From Megaleporinus macrocephalus (Eukaryota; Chordata; Actinopteri; Characiformes; Anostomidae), in the NCBI GenBank assembly GCA_021613375.1, contig CM038715.1:2858378-2922377 (forward strand): DNA of 64,000 nucleotides. Reading direction: 5' to 3'. The notes below the pieces were generated by a model. That model searched no databases and was not told the DNA's origin. It saw nothing but the letters and a program-made list of their open reading frames with translations. The number at the start of each line of letters is the position of its first letter. Positions within the stretch are counted from its first letter, which is position 1. This document shows, in pieces, positions 9,389 through 21,816 of this stretch. Made by a program: the position numbers and the translations under genes.

Positions 9389-12371
9389 CTGTCCAGAGAA
9401 AAAAAAAAGGGAGAGCAAGGTCACGGAAAGAAAGAAAAGAAAATGAAAAAGAAAGAAAGATTGAAAGTCATCAAAACACCATCAATCACAGCATCATAAT
9501 CTTGCTTGATATTGATACTATTGTACATTATTGATATTAGTCACTCTCACATTTTGAAACAAAACAAAGCAGATCATTCACACTGAGCTGAACTAATATG
9601 ACATCGGGTTGTGAAGCACTCGCTAAAGGCAGCCCTAATTACTTTCATCCTGTTTTATCAAACCTCTAGTCTCTGAACTCAGAGAGAGCCGGGTCAATAA
9701 GAAAATAAGAGACACCCAGCAAAAAAGGGAACACAGGAGAGAGAAAAACAGATTTATAAAGTTGGCTGAGGCAGACACTTAACAGAACCATTGGCACTGT
9801 TCCTTTCCCCTCACTCTTAGGCTCTGTCTCCGAGATAAAGACAAGACACAGCTACGGACCACCAAAGCCCAGTGTGTGTGGCCAGGCTCATGTTGGTCTG
9901 GCCAGGCTTTGGGCCCAGTGAGACAAGCTCTGAAGTGCACTGAGAGCATGATGACATGGATACTGTTGTAAGGTTTGGACAGGCTAATGTGAAAGCTGAA
10001 GAAAGACGTAGAATGGATTTCCGTTGTCTCTGAAAGGCTGTGGCAAAATACATGCTTAAAGAAAGTTCACGGTTTTGTAGATTCAAGTCTATAAGCCTGT
10101 GCTTTGATGCTTTTGTGGTAGTGCCAAAACTCTTTGCCAAATATTGAAAGCAACACAGTGGTGTTTTCATCACCTGGTAAAGCACAAGAAAGAAGAGCTC
10201 CATGTTAATGAGACATTGCTGAATGGCTAATATATTCCAATAGGAGCATCTTAAACTGGGCCTAAACTCCAATAACTGTTGCTAATAATTTAATGACTCC
10301 ACAACTGTAAAGCATCAACACCATGTACCAGAGAAATGCAAAGGAATTTAAGTGAATAATGGAAAAAGGTCTAATATTTAATATTACTACACAATATATC
10401 TGACAACCTAAAGAAAGAAAGATTTCTCAATCTCCAAAAATGTCCAGCATTCAGGTTTTACCTTCTATTACGACTGCAGCTATTGATTACATTCTATAGC
10501 TAACAAAAAAACATTGCGACGGCATCACTAATCAACTTAAACCACCCCAATCCCAACCTTCCACCCCCTTGCTGCCACCCTGTCCTCTTTTTTGAAAATT
10601 AAAATATGGTCACTCTATCTAATATCCAAGATACAACTAGCCGTACAGCCCCAGTGGTCCCACTTCTGAGTTTTAAAACGTTCACATAATTTACTTACGG
10701 TATCCGGGCCTGGAAGTTAACTGCACTGCAAATCATGTGCTGGGTGTTTTGGATCATTCTTTCTGGAACGGTCTTGTTTACATTTACAATGCTGTGTAAA
10801 GTTCCCTTTAGTGTAATTTTAAGGGAAGAAAACAGAACAAAACAGTCCAACCTAAACAAGTTACATCAGATTTCTAAGCCATTCCTTCAGCATGGAGTAG
10901 CAGCACTCGTGAAATATGGGCTCATTAACTTTATTAATACAAACTGATTAACTTTATTAATTATAACATGAATTAATTTGACTAATGAATGGAGTCATTA
11001 ACTTTTAATATGTGACCTTAAATATCTGATAGCCCGACACAGAAAATATCATGCTATTTAATCTTAAAGAATCATCCAGCACTACTGATAGGATATTTCT
11101 GGTATTTATTACATCACATATGCTCTTTTTTCACCCAGCAGCTTCTCAGACTCGGTGCTGAATGTCGTTTCATGTCTGAATTTCTGAAGCCGCTTGTCTT
11201 ATACATGCATTTCATTCACTTGTGCATCAGACTTGTGCATCTTCCTGGCAGTGGCAGTGTCTTTCAGCGTCTTTTCAGCTTAGCTTAACAACAGGGGTGT
11301 ACTGCAGGTGGGTTTACTCCAGCTAGCAGGCTGCTATGCTAGCTGAAGGCTAAATTCTATTATTACGCTGAGAGTCTGGTGCTTAGTTCTACTGCTTCAG
11401 TAACAATCTGGACTAACTTTAACGCAGACTAAGTAAGTAACTACACATCAACATATGAGTGATTACAGAAAGGTCTGGCTCAGCCAGCCAAGCAATTTTC
11501 CTGCTGCTGGTCATCCGACACTACCGATGTTGTCAAGCTCTGTTGTGCATGTGCACCGAATATTGCTATATGCTTTTGGAACCTTAGCAGTGTGAAACTG
11601 AATCAAGGTTTAAAAACATTGAGCCTAATTATAGGTTAATCACATGTATTAATAAAGCTGCTGCTGATAAACCACTTATTGTCAAGTCTGAAACTTGAGA
11701 CGGTATTAAAAGAAAGACCGGCTGAGCTGGACTGAGCTCCTGTGCTACGCAGGCACTGCGTGAAGTAAACACTGTCTCAGTGGTGCCAGAAGGCACTCCA
11801 GCCAGCAAGTAGGAGACAAATAAATTTTGTATTAGATTTGGACTTCTGTTGGAGTTGGACCTCTTGCTTGTTGATCAGCATGGCTGCCAGCTTGACTCTA
11901 GAGCCATGTTAATCAAGCCTCTCAGCGAGAGCACTGCTGGAGGATTTCTCAATGGTCCTACGTATCGTACGGAATAAGAGTAGAAGAATGAACACACATG
12001 AGAGAGGATCCAAAATCTCTAGGATTTAAGTCTCATTTAGTGATTTGTTCAAACTAAAAACAAACTTCTGTGGGAACTTTTCATTTGAGATCAATTACTG
12101 GGAGCTTTTTGCTAATTATTTGTAAAAACTCTGAAAGACAAGTCCTCAAGTGTGTGTTTTAATGAATAGGTGCTAAAGGCCAACAGTGGTATGTGCACAT
12201 AATGGTGCATCAACTGGGCTAGCTGGTCAGCATGTTAACTTCAGTAGGTAACTCAGCAACAGGAATAATAGAAGACATATTGACATAGTTTTTATTTCTT
12301 TACATTCAGTTGATAGTTTGAAACTAAAGTCATATGTAATACAGGGACACAGGGAAAATCATATTGTAGGC
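9389..12371. other. mpp7 intron, mostly unique sequence
   Basis: No repeat boundaries are clear. A 151-codon open frame on the minus strand at 10272-9817 is of ordinary composition but matches nothing I know and lacks splice-site support. 9600-9680 (AGGCAGCCCTAATTACTTTC and neighbours) has the look of conserved non-coding DNA, but this cannot be tested here. 10550-10590 is C-rich. Confidence 0.4.
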
Positions 12372-12728
12372 CAGTGGTCACTAATAGGCGGACCCAGGCG
12401 TTGTCCAATGCGGACCCAAACCGACAAACTGTTAATGTTGACAGTGCTTATTTTAAGTGGCTCAACTTTTCCTGTCTTTACGGTACACATGCTATTTTCC
12501 ATGACAACTTCTGGTGCGACCACGGATACGTTGATACTAATTACAAGCAAAACGACAACAAACATATAAAATGACTAGAATAACATGTTCAGTTAGAGGG
12601 AGTCAGTAATTGGAAGAAGAGGAAAACTTGGCTTGAACAGAGTTATGAACACAGCACATAAAGATCAGAGTGTTGGGGGGCCACCTTCCAAAGAAGACCA
12701 CCTGCGTCTATGGCTGAAGGCTCCAAAT

Positions 12729-12875
12729 TTAAAACATCCACCCAAACCTCCGTATGTCTGCTCTTACCATTCTGTGGAGGAGAACCAGCACCAGAGCCTC
12801 CTTATCCAGAGAAATGTCTCGCTTATGAAGCTCCGAGGAAGCAGACGTGTCGGTGCTGGTGAGTCTATCAGTTAA
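12729..12875 (-). pseudogene. second exon-like piece of the captured segment
   Basis: Minus-strand peptide TDTSASSELHKRDISLDKEA then LVLVLLHRM is followed by a GTAAGA donor and preceded by a CACCAG acceptor. The homologous plus-strand copy at about 27515-27602 keeps both sites. It looks like a second exon downstream of the exon at 13162-12980. The parent gene was not identified. Confidence 0.4.
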
Positions 12876-12979
12876 GAACTGTTTTCTGATCAGTGTCCAC
12901 CACGCTAGGCTATCTGGACTGTAACTCACACCCATGCAGAGTGGCTCGGGCAGCTGCTGGACTTGGGTTTAACCGGCTT

Positions 12980-13162
12980 TCAGAAATATAAACTCACCGT
13001 CTGTGTGTAGGAGGACACGCCCACCTTCCCACTGTGCAGGTACTGATACGCTTCAGTACTTTTATAGTTTTTCATTACTGAACCGTCTACACCTTCCGAG
13101 AGTACAGAGTAATTAAACATGTCTCCATCAGTAACCTCAGACCACCTTCTCATATCACCCAC
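12980..13162 (-). pseudogene. captured exon fragment, possible YqaJ/SWIM-type repeat protein
   Basis: The peptide GDMFNYSVLSEGVDGSVMKN then YKSTEAYQYLHSGKVGVSS ends at a GTGAGT donor after YTQT. The same peptide, differing at about two residues, is encoded at 27208-27390. The MKNYKSTEAYQYLHSGKV stretch resembles, from memory, the N-terminal region of fish repeat-associated proteins with SWIM and YqaJ-like exonuclease domains (KAYKSLEAYNYFxSGWV-type motif). The homology is inferred, not checked. The upstream part holds about two copies of a 43-bp repeat (13130-13208). Confidence 0.45.
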
Positions 13163-14297
13163 CCACTGTTGTTAACCTCAGACCACCTTCTCATATCACC
13201 CACCCACTGGTGGGTGGAGGAGACAGTGTTGTCCCATTCGAGCTTCTTACTGTCTCTCTGGTCTCCTCCCATGTAACTGTATTCATTTTGGTTAACTGAG
13301 CGTAAGTTCTAACACAAAGGAGGAAGAAACACACGCTTGAAAGTGGGTGTGGCGTGCGTCGTAAGATCTCCAAAGGCGCTCCTCAGCCAATCAGATCTGC
13401 ACAGATTTGGGTGTGCGGCGCAAACAGGTAGGAAGCAAGGCGCAGCAGTTGGAGAATAAAGCAAATCGGAAAAAGGCTAATTCAGACGATTCATTCCACA
13501 ATAAACATTTTAAACACATATTAAAAACAAATATCATTCCAGGCTCACCAACGAGCTCCTTCATATGTATATGAGATTTAAACACAACCAAAAGTTCACT
13601 CCTCTCACTAAACAAGAGAAAGTGTGAGAGAGGAACACAAGACGGAAATAAACTGTTAAGAAGTGCACGCTTGATTTACTTTCTCTATAAATAAACACTT
13701 AAAGACGCACTTTTTCAAAAGCATTCTGTTGTTTTTACTTGAAATGAGTAAAAAAAACATTTACTTGAAGTTTTATAAATAACTAATTCAGTTCAGCATT
13801 TAAATATACTGAAATATACTGAACCGTATGTGTGGTGTGTTGGTGTTTCAGTAGCTGATGGTATAAGATGCTGATACTAGACTACTTCAGTAAACAGGAT
13901 ACACCACTGAATCAGAACACACGCTAGAGATGATGGTCGAGACCTTGGCCTGAGGAGATCTCCTCTAACTGGATCTTACTGACTCTAATTAAATACCCCT
14001 GCCGTGGGCTATTGAAATAAAACAATTTGACTGACTTTATAATCATAACTTAGCACCCTGTCGAAATGTCCCACTCTGAAAGTGTGAGACACTGGAGTGT
14101 TTTTGTTTGCAGTAGAATCTGAATCAGATCAGTTATGTGTAAATATTCATATAAACACACATGGTCAACAAAATATGTACAGCTTCCAAATTCTACACAG
14201 ACGTTAGATCTTTCTTTTCATCCTGCCTCTGATCTGAGGAAGAGCCAGGTGCGAGTATGTGTAGGAGGAATGTAGAACCACATAGGTGTGAGACAGG

Positions 14298-14301
<4 letters not shown>

Positions 14302-14359
<58 letters not shown>

Positions 14360-14368
14360 GAGAGAGAG
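14302..14368. repeat. (GA)n microsatellite
   Basis: GA run with one ACAG interruption, in the intron about 105 nt downstream of the 14475-14583 exon (CT on the transcribed strand). Confidence 0.97.
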
Positions 14369-14474
14369 ATGGATGGGTTTGAGCAGAGAAGGAAAAGAGG
14401 CTGCCAAAGTTGGAACAAAGCAGAGAAATATCATCACCGGATTTAAAAAATGTGTGTTTGTGTGTGTTACTTAC

Positions 14475-14583
14475 ATGTGGCTGCACATCCAGAAGGCACA
14501 CCTTGTTTTTGGTTAGAACTGACCGAACAGAGTCCACACTTGTCCCATAGTAGTTCCCCTTGTACTCGCCATGTTCAATAAAC
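14475..14583 (-). CDS. mpp7: mpp7 exon, GK domain GMP-site segment (109 nt)
   Basis: The exon begins with one G that completes a Lys codon from the upstream exon, then reads [20 protein letters not shown] and [16 protein letters not shown]. The acceptor is CTCAG and the donor GTAAGT, so both are strong. The (K)[15 protein letters not shown] block corresponds to the GMP-binding region of guanylate kinases, retained in MAGUK GK domains as part of the ligand-binding face. [10 protein letters not shown] is the next conserved strand. Start phase is 2 and end phase is 0; 1 + 36x3 = 109 nt fits exactly. A (GA)n microsatellite begins about 105 nt downstream in the intron. The next exon supplies [10 protein letters not shown], as in the known proteins. 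Confidence 0.96.
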
Positions 14584-14611
14584 CTGAGACAGAGAGATTA
14601 TATGATTAATA

Positions 14612-15345
14612 AATGTATCTGAAGGCTAAACGAACGCCCTTCTGAATATACTCAGCCCTGGTTATAGAATATAATGAACAGAAAATGAATATATTCTCCA
14701 GTTTGAAGAATAAAGTGTAGTTCCAGGTTTCTCCTGCAAGCTCCAGACATTGCATGCATTTATTAAATTCCTTCATCAGCAATAACTGCAAATATTGGGT
14801 TAAATAAATACACTGACGTATGTACAGACCACCACTAGAACTGACCACACTTACTGTATTAATTCTGTTTGATATTTTTTTACAAATATTTTGCTGATAA
14901 AATGCAAATAAAAGCTATAATATATCACTACAATATGAAATATAGCAACTCTCCAACTTTTTAATTACATAAAAATTATGAAAATCATATTGCCACAGGG
15001 CGTTCCAGCTTGTTTAGAGGCTCTGCTTGGTTTCTCTTATAGTTTTAAGCTTGTGTATTGACATCTTGTTCCCCTTATGTTAAAGGTTAGGTGTGGATGA
15101 CTGAGTGTTGTGCTCAGGTTTGCTAGTTTTTCATTTTTTATTTCTGTAATACATGTGAATACACATTGACTGATACCAGTACATCCATGTAACCTTAACA
15201 CTGGCTTTCTTGTCAGCTGATATCAGTCGGGACTGAGGTTAATAAACGTTAATATGGTTATTAAATGTATCTGAAGGCTAAATGAATGCCCTTCTGAATA
15301 TACACAGCCCTGGTGATAGAATATAATGAACAGAAAATGAACTGG
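14612..15345. repeat. local duplication, first copies
   Basis: 14612-14690 (CTGAAGGCTAAACGAACGCC...) recurs at 15268-15340. 14694-15040 (CAGTTTGAAGAATAAAGTGT...) recurs in the same orientation at 16270-16610. The copies are about 85-90% alike by eye. They carry the same minus-strand open frame starting MVSSSGGLYIR. Family unknown. Confidence 0.75.
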
Positions 15346-16269
15346 CAACGTCAGAGAGTGCTCAGAAAAACATTAGTCAGTTCGGCCTTCTCCCGCTCAC
15401 AGTAAAGCCCGCTCAGAAACTCTCTCCGTAGGCTCACCCGTGCTCACATTCTTCAGCACAACACTATTCCAGACGCTCTGGCACATCGGCCCTTTATATA
15501 ATCTTCTATGTTACACTTTAAATCAGTAACACCTGTCTCCCCAAAGCACAGGCAGCCCCAAATGCCAAAGGCTGGAGTAATACCGCTTCCTGAGTAGGCA
15601 AAGGCAAACAAACACTTTTCCACCACATTCTTATTCCCTCTCTGTCTCCCTTCTCCCCCTGATCAATGTCACCAAACACCAGAGCGTATTTTTAGCAGAT
15701 AGGTAGAAAGAAAAAGCTCGGAGACTGCGAATGTGGAAAGAATTCCTGAATGACAAACCCTTACGTGGTATGCTGTAGTGAAGGAGCAGCAGGGAAATGT
15801 GCTTATGTTCAGTTACGCAATGAGGAAAAGTCATACTCTTTATTTAAAAAAAACAAAAAACCTGAAACGGAAGCCACAATTTAACATGTTTAATTATCTA
15901 AAGGGCACTGCAAGCGCACATGACATCATGGGCAGGTCCATGAAATTCAGCTGCCAGTAGATATGTATATATTTAAACCAGTGGTTCACATGGCTAGTCC
16001 TGGAGACCCTATATAGAGACCCTGTAATATTAAAATGATGTTACTGATACTAATCAGAATTGTAAAAGGGAAAAACCTTGACAATACTAGATGATATTAA
16101 ACAGGGTCCAGTACTATTATAGTACTGTACTATTATACATATATATCATACATATATATCATATATATATATCACTATAACAGTATATAATTACAACAGT
16201 AACAGCAGACATACAATACAAAGTAACATGAATATCTTATTGTGAAAGAAGTAGATTGTATCTTTTGCA
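15346..16269. other. intron stretch between the duplicated blocks
   Basis: No gene seen. 16100-16180 is AT-rich with short ATATATC repeats. 15840-15860 has an A run. Confidence 0.5.
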
Positions 16270-16610
16270 CCAGTTTGAAGAATAAAGTGTAGTTCCAGGT
16301 TTCAACTGGACGCTCCAGAAATTGCATGCATTTATTAAATTCCAACATCAGCAATAACTGCAAATACTTGGTTAAATAAATACGTATATACAGACCACTA
16401 CTAGAACTGACCACACTTACTGTAATAATCCTGTTTAATATGTTAAAAAATGTTTTACTGATTAAATAAAAGCTATAATAAATTATTACAATATAAAATA
16501 TAGCAACTCTCCACCTTTTTAATTATATAAAAATCATGAAAATCATATTGCCACAGGGCAGTCCATCTTGTTTAGAGGCTCTGTTGGTTTCTCTTATACT
16601 AAATCAAACT
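16270..16610. repeat. local duplication, second copy
   Basis: Direct repeat of 14694-15040, including TTGCATGCATTTATTAAATT and CATATTGCCACAGGGC. Confidence 0.8.
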
Positions 16611-16682
16611 AAACAGGACTAATTTTAATCTCTGTGTAGTGAAATATGCTGTTGATCAGTATTCTTTAGGTTCAAGCAATAT

Positions 16683-16769
16683 ATACTGTTCAAGGTTCAA
16701 GAGTTTTATTGTCATATGCACAGACAGTTACACTGTACAATGAAATTCTCACTTTGCTGTTCCTCCATT

Positions 16770-16857
<88 letters not shown>

Positions 16858-16905
16858 ACATATATAAAGTATAATAATATATAAGTTAAAGTAAATAAAA
16901 TTTAA
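16683..16905 (-). mobile_element. LINE-type 3' tail plus (TA)n tract
   Basis: 16685-16770, read on the minus strand, ends TGACAATAAAACTCTTGAAC, a 3' end shared by many fish retroposons. A pure TA run follows at 16772-16849 with a short CA stretch. Only the tail is present. Confidence 0.5.
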
Positions 16906-18164
16906 GTATTTTTTTTCTTTTTTATAATTAAAAATAAAAAGTTACTGTATGTTTAGAGAAGCATGTTTGTATCACAATAATAAATTATTATTATATTACC
17001 TATCTCTTGCTAGCACTATGTAAATTGATCACTCTGACTGATATCTTGCTTTTTCCCCGCCCAAGAAATTGAACTAACTGGTTAACTGGTACATACCAGC
17101 TGCTTGTGTTTTATGGGACACGCTGGTGCTCAGGGCCTTCCTCGCAAGTTTCAAATCTAAAAGCACTAAAATGGGCTTCTTTCTTTAAACCTCTGTTTTC
17201 AAGTGTGTTTGTTTTCACTCCGAAAAAGGTCGGAGTGCTTTTCAGCGGTTTCACAGCGGACACCGCATCGTCAAAGCCCTACAATGACATGGTCAGCCCG
17301 TTTTGCTGGGTGCTAAGAAGAGGTTATTTACTGTTAATTTGACATTTACTATAACCCAGCATTCCACAAGTGTCTCTTTTCTGGGAAGCTCATTTAAGGC
17401 AGGCCTGCTAAATGAGTTTTGAGTTCTGTGGTGTTTGTCGTCCTGAAGGGTGGCGTATAGATTGGACGTCGGGGTGGAGGCTGTCTCTGTGGTTTTGGGT
17501 TAATTTGGGGTAATCTGTTTTTAGGCTAGCGCAGGGTTTTCCTCGGGAATACCGAAGTCACTTCACATGAGAACGAGCGTCCCCCACAGGCACGCACCAC
17601 TGCGGACACTGATCAGACACACATACGTGAAAGTTTTCATACTGTTCATACTGTCATTCTCTCACTCCTCAACTCCTCCCTTCGTATATACGGCGTTTGT
17701 GCTGATTTACACGAATTTTAATGTTTGCTACAAATGACTGCACGATTACTGTATGTCACTTTCCACCACACAGCAGCCTAGAACAGCTCCAAGAGCCTAA
17801 AGTGCAGGCGAAGTGACATTCCATCCACTTTCCTGCGGTGCTGTCTTATTCTCTGATGAGAGGCTGTGGAAAAACATCCATCAACGAGCCATCCATACGG
17901 ATCAGGGATTGTGAACCACAGGGCACAAGCAGTCTGGTTACACACACGTTTCAGCACACACATGCACACGGAGAGAGAAACACCCTACTTGTCAGCAGCC
18001 TCTCACTCTCACTTGTAATACAAGTATATGAGAATCGTAATAAGACGTTCCTACCACACGAACTGTAGGCAAATAAAATGAATGGAAAATCACTGAGCAC
18101 CAGCAAACACAAACCTAGAGAATATGCCATAATGTCTTAGACTGTCAGAACATAGACACGGACT
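16906..18164. other. intron stretch without recognised feature
   Basis: Mixed-composition unique sequence. Short open frames at 17106-17342 and 17838-18068 have no family resemblance. No repeats of note. Confidence 0.5.
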
Positions 18165-18167
18165 CCG

Positions 18168-18360
18168 TTAGAGATCGACCCATATGGGTTTTTCTATAGC
18201 CCAGGAGGTCCAGTTAGAGGAGATCTCCTCAGGCTGGTCTGGACCCTCATCATTTCTACCGTGTGTTCTGATTCAGTGGTGTATCCTGTTTACTGAAGTA
18301 GTCTAGTATCAGCATCTCATTCCATCAGCTACTGAAACACCAACACACCACACATACCAT
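18168..18360 (-). mobile_element. fragments of two hAT-like families
   Basis: 18168-18198 (TAGAGATCGACCCATATGGG) is an end of the family seen complete at 44011-45137. 18211-18360 is the conserved part of the CACTAATAGGCGG family in reverse (GAGGAGATCTCCTCAGGCTG ... CACACCACACATACCATT). One may have inserted into the other. Confidence 0.6.
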
Positions 18361-18369
18361 TGCAATCTG

Positions 18370-18720
18370 GCTTGCAATCTAGTTTATTCCAAGGATGTTC
18401 AACGACACTGAGGTCAGGTGGAGTTCCTCCACACCAACCTGGTCCGAGTAAGTCTGTCTGGAGCTCACTTTCTGCACAGGGGCACAGTCCTGCTGGAACA
18501 TCACATATTTAAACTGTTGTCATAAAAATTGTCTAAAATGTCTTGATGTATGACTTAGCATTAACACCTTCACTGGAACTAAGGGGCCAAGATCAAACTC
18601 TTATCATTATCCTTCCTCCACCAAACATACTGTTACTGCATTACACATCCCGAGAGGTAGTGTTCTACTGACAATTAAAAATGGTGTTGTTAAAGTTGGC
18701 ACCCTATGACAGTGGCCCAT
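18370..18720 (-). pseudogene. Tc1/mariner-like transposase remnant
   Basis: Minus-strand reading near 18500-18385 gives FQQDCAPVQKVSS then VEELHLTSVSLNIL. This resembles the FQQDxAPxHxxxx...SPDLNPIE region of Tc1/mariner DDE transposases, with the DLNPIE block degenerate. Further left-to-right pieces are too decayed to read. The element ends were not found. Confidence 0.5.
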
Positions 18721-19056
18721 TTAAAAGGCAGTGAGCTATTCAGTTCAACCCATTCATTAGTTCAGAATGAGACTGATTTCTGAAACTGATTTCACAGATA
18801 GTTACTAAATAATGCCTGCTTGAGCCATGTGGGCTATGTCTGTAGCCCACATGCCCCCCCCTCCCAAAAAAAAAAAAAAAGACAAAAAAACCCAACCAAA
18901 TTATGCAGCAACAGATGAGCTTTACATCTACATGGTGAACCAGAGAGGTAGGAGTGTCTAATAGAGTGGACAAAGTGTTTATAAACTCCAGCAGCACCTC
19001 AGTGTTTGATCCACTTGTACCAGTAATTTCCTAATCAGCTTTTTATTTGGGGTTGA

Positions 19057-19060
<4 letters not shown>

Positions 19061-19101
<41 letters not shown>
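19061..19101. repeat. (TA)n microsatellite
   Basis: TA run followed by TAGATAGATAGA. Confidence 0.95.
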
Positions 19102-19104
<3 letters not shown>

Positions 19105-19445
19105 TAGATAGATATAGATACTGCAGGAGTTTGAGTGAGAACGCTGAACCAAATTTTTTTTTGCTAAACAGAATTGCTAAACCAATTCCCCATTTGAGAC
19201 TCACTGCTATGAGTTCTGTATGTGTATATATATCTATGTGTGAGTAGAATTGATTTGAAATACAGCTGTGTAATGTTCTAGAGAACATTTGTCTTATCTT
19301 CTAATAGAAAATAAAAACAATTTAACAAAATTTGGAATTTTTCATATCCTCAAATCTCACTTAAAGAGGCAAAAGTGATTTGATTTATATTGTGATATAT
19401 ATATCGATATTGACTGATATATATAAAAAATTGTGATATGATTAC
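19102..19445 (-). mobile_element. fragment of the BED-finger hAT family
   Basis: CTGCAGGAGTTTGAGTGAGA through TATCGATATTGACTGATAT matches 8180-8690 of the element at 7486-8708 in the same orientation. Both ends are missing. Confidence 0.7.
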
Positions 19446-19881
19446 CTTGATTTTTTCAAGGGCAAACAACACAAATAAGTTGAAATGATAGAGCTAAACT
19501 TAAAATAAGCAGTAGCATCATTAAAAGTAGGCAATACTGTAAAAAAATATAAAATCTCAGAATATTACACTATGCTAAAGTAGTTTCTGTTAAACATAAA
19601 AGAAAAGTGTTCAGAAAAATATACTGTCACATACTGCGATGCCATTTATCACAATAATAATAAATAATGATAAATTCTGTCCTGGCTATCCCTAATTTTT
19701 ATCAGACAAAATGCCGACTAATCATTGCCAATTTCTCATGACATTGAATTTTAATCAGTGAATCTTCTAATCAAGTGAAAAGTGCCAGCCTTACATTCAG
19801 TCAGTCATTTACTCTCTCAGTCAAAAGCATGTTGTTTTAATTTTTATTTTCTGAAATAGCTCAGCAGATAGAAAGACTCAC
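19446..19881. other. intron downstream of the 94-nt exon
   Basis: AT-rich, with no recognised feature before the exon's donor at 19881. Confidence 0.5.
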
Positions 19882-19975
19882 TTGTTATTGTGAATATCTG
19901 TTTCAAACAGTTGTTTAGAGATGAAGTGATACTCCACACCATCGCTCTCCTGGCTTCTCTTCGCTCGAGAGGTGT
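19882..19975 (-). CDS. mpp7: mpp7 exon, GK domain (94 nt)
   Basis: The exon reads [20 protein letters not shown] then [10 protein letters not shown], with two bases at each end that complete codons: the final AC of a His at the start and AA of a Lys at the end. [17 protein letters not shown] is the MAGUK version of the GK Thr-Ser-Arg and Glu-x-x-Gly-x-x-Tyr-x-Phe core motif, normally part of the GMP site. The donor is GTGAGT and the acceptor ACCAACAG. The length fits exactly: 2 + 30x3 + 2 = 94. The intronic sequence directly upstream is a roughly 160-bp CT-repeat tract on the transcribed strand that starts only 16 nt from the exon, so the polypyrimidine tract of this acceptor is essentially a microsatellite. 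Confidence 0.96.
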
Positions 19976-19987
19976 CTGTTGGTGAGA

Positions 19988-20151
<164 letters not shown>

Positions 20152-21180
20152 AATATGGCTTAGGGATAATGTATTTGATTGCATGTTCATTCCGCTCCGC
20201 CCCCTTCCAGGCTGTTCAGTCCCACATCCACTGCGGTTATGTTCCACACTCTGAAATGGGAAGAGGGGGCTGTAACACTGCTATGGGGGTCTATATCAGG
20301 CGCTCACACACTGCGTTACAGCACTCTGAGCACAGTCAGTGGCATTCCTAATGTTTTCACAGAGCAGTGAGAACACAGTGGTTCTGCTAACAAGCTGTCA
20401 GTACCAGCAGCAGAACCCGGTTCCCTCCGACTCTCGTTAACTCCTGTCCCCGTTTGCTTGGCTGTAAAGCTCCGCCTGTTAAACTGGGCCACGCGTGCCG
20501 GGCTGGCCAGTGTGGCACCAGCCCATTTAGTAGGGGTCAAAGGTTTCTGTGCGGAGGCCCGCTGCAGCGTGTTTAACGAGAGGCGGAGAGGTCAGGGGTC
20601 GCGGCGGTACACTCCTCAGACAAATTGTCCAAATGCTGGCTCCAAAACAAACTATTAAAGTTTTATCACTGTTCCAACAAGCTGAGTGCCAGGATTCTTC
20701 CCTTCTTTCCACCTCCCCCTCTCCTCTCCCTCTCCTCTCCCATAGCACCACCTCCCTGACTCAGTCTCTCTCTCTCTCTCCAGTGTAACTCAGCTATCTC
20801 CTCTCTCCCCCGTTACTGTACCATCCTCTAGTAATTTACAACAGCCCCCCAACGCCGAGAGCCACTGCAGCCTTTACAATGTTTTGCATTAAGGGACAGA
20901 GAGAAGCTGCTAGAGAGGAAAACTTGTCTTCCACCTCAGTAACTAGCCCACTCTTCCCAGCCTGGAGCCATCTGCTTGCTTTATCTGCTGCTCGTCATTT
21001 ACCCCTCTCTCACTCTTCCCTTTTTCTTGTGGGTCTGAGTGGCGAGTGGGTTTTTCATCCAGACAGTTTTTTATATATGACAGCGTTCGCCAAAGCTCAC
21101 GACTGAAGACACACCTCATTTATTACATCACCATCCAACTCAAGACGGGACGACCTTCAATAAACCATCCGTTTAATACA
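20152..21180. other. intron stretch, unique sequence
   Basis: GC-richer than the average intron here (20420-20620). Several short open frames on both strands have no recognised domain. No repeat boundary seen. Confidence 0.45.
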
Positions 21181-21765
21181 GAAAGAGATGGACAGACAGT
21201 AAAAGAGAGAAAGAGAGGGGACATGGACAGAATAAAAAACAAACAAAAAGAAAAAAGAGAGAAGGAAACTAAAAGAGAAAAGAGAACAATAAAGAATGAA
21301 AGGACTAGAATAAAAAATGAAAGAAATAAAGAAAAAAGAAAGAAATAAAAACAAAGGCAGGAAGAATAAATGAAAAAATGAAAAAGAATGCATGAAAGCA
21401 AGAAAAAAGTGAAATTAATAAAAAAGAAAAATAAATGAAAAAACTTAAGACCAATATAGCAGGGAGAAAAGATGAAAGGTAGGAGGAATAATAAGAAAAA
21501 AAAGCTAAATGAAAAAAAAAAAAAAACAGAACAAAAGAAAGAATGCATGACAGAAAGAAAGCAAGAAAAAAGGGAAATAAATAAAGAAAAAAGAAAGAAA
21601 CAAAAAAACAAAGAACACAAGAACAGAAAGAATAAATAAAAAAGCTAAAGAGCAATAAAGAAGAGAGAAAAGAGGGAGGTAGGATGAATAATAAAGAGTA
21701 AAAAGCTAAATTAAAAACAAAAACACAGAACAAAAGATAAAATGCATGAAAAAAAGAAAGCAAAA

Positions 21766-21816
<51 letters not shown>

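Larger units (their letters stand above)
12372..14001 (+). mobile_element. long composite copy of the CACTAATAGGCGG hAT-like family
   Basis: Starts CAGTGGTCACTAATAGGCGG and ends AATTAAATACCCCTG. The flanks TTGTAGGC and CCGTGGGC agree at 5 of 8 positions with only transitions, so this may be an eroded target duplication. At 1.63 kb it is longer than the 0.45-1.1-kb relatives because 12480-13352 holds a gene-like segment in reverse orientation (see 12980-13162), which is also present at 26672-27835. The outer parts match the other copies closely (for example 13690-13990 versus 1190-1545). Confidence 0.75.

Noticed and set aside
9817..10272. 151-codon minus-strand gene
   Set aside because: No domain, no splice signals, and no repeat or conservation evidence; left as intron.
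21123..21763. Phe/Leu-rich membrane-like proteins on the minus strand
   Set aside because: A pyrimidine-only strand translates to Phe, Leu and Ser; composition artefact.
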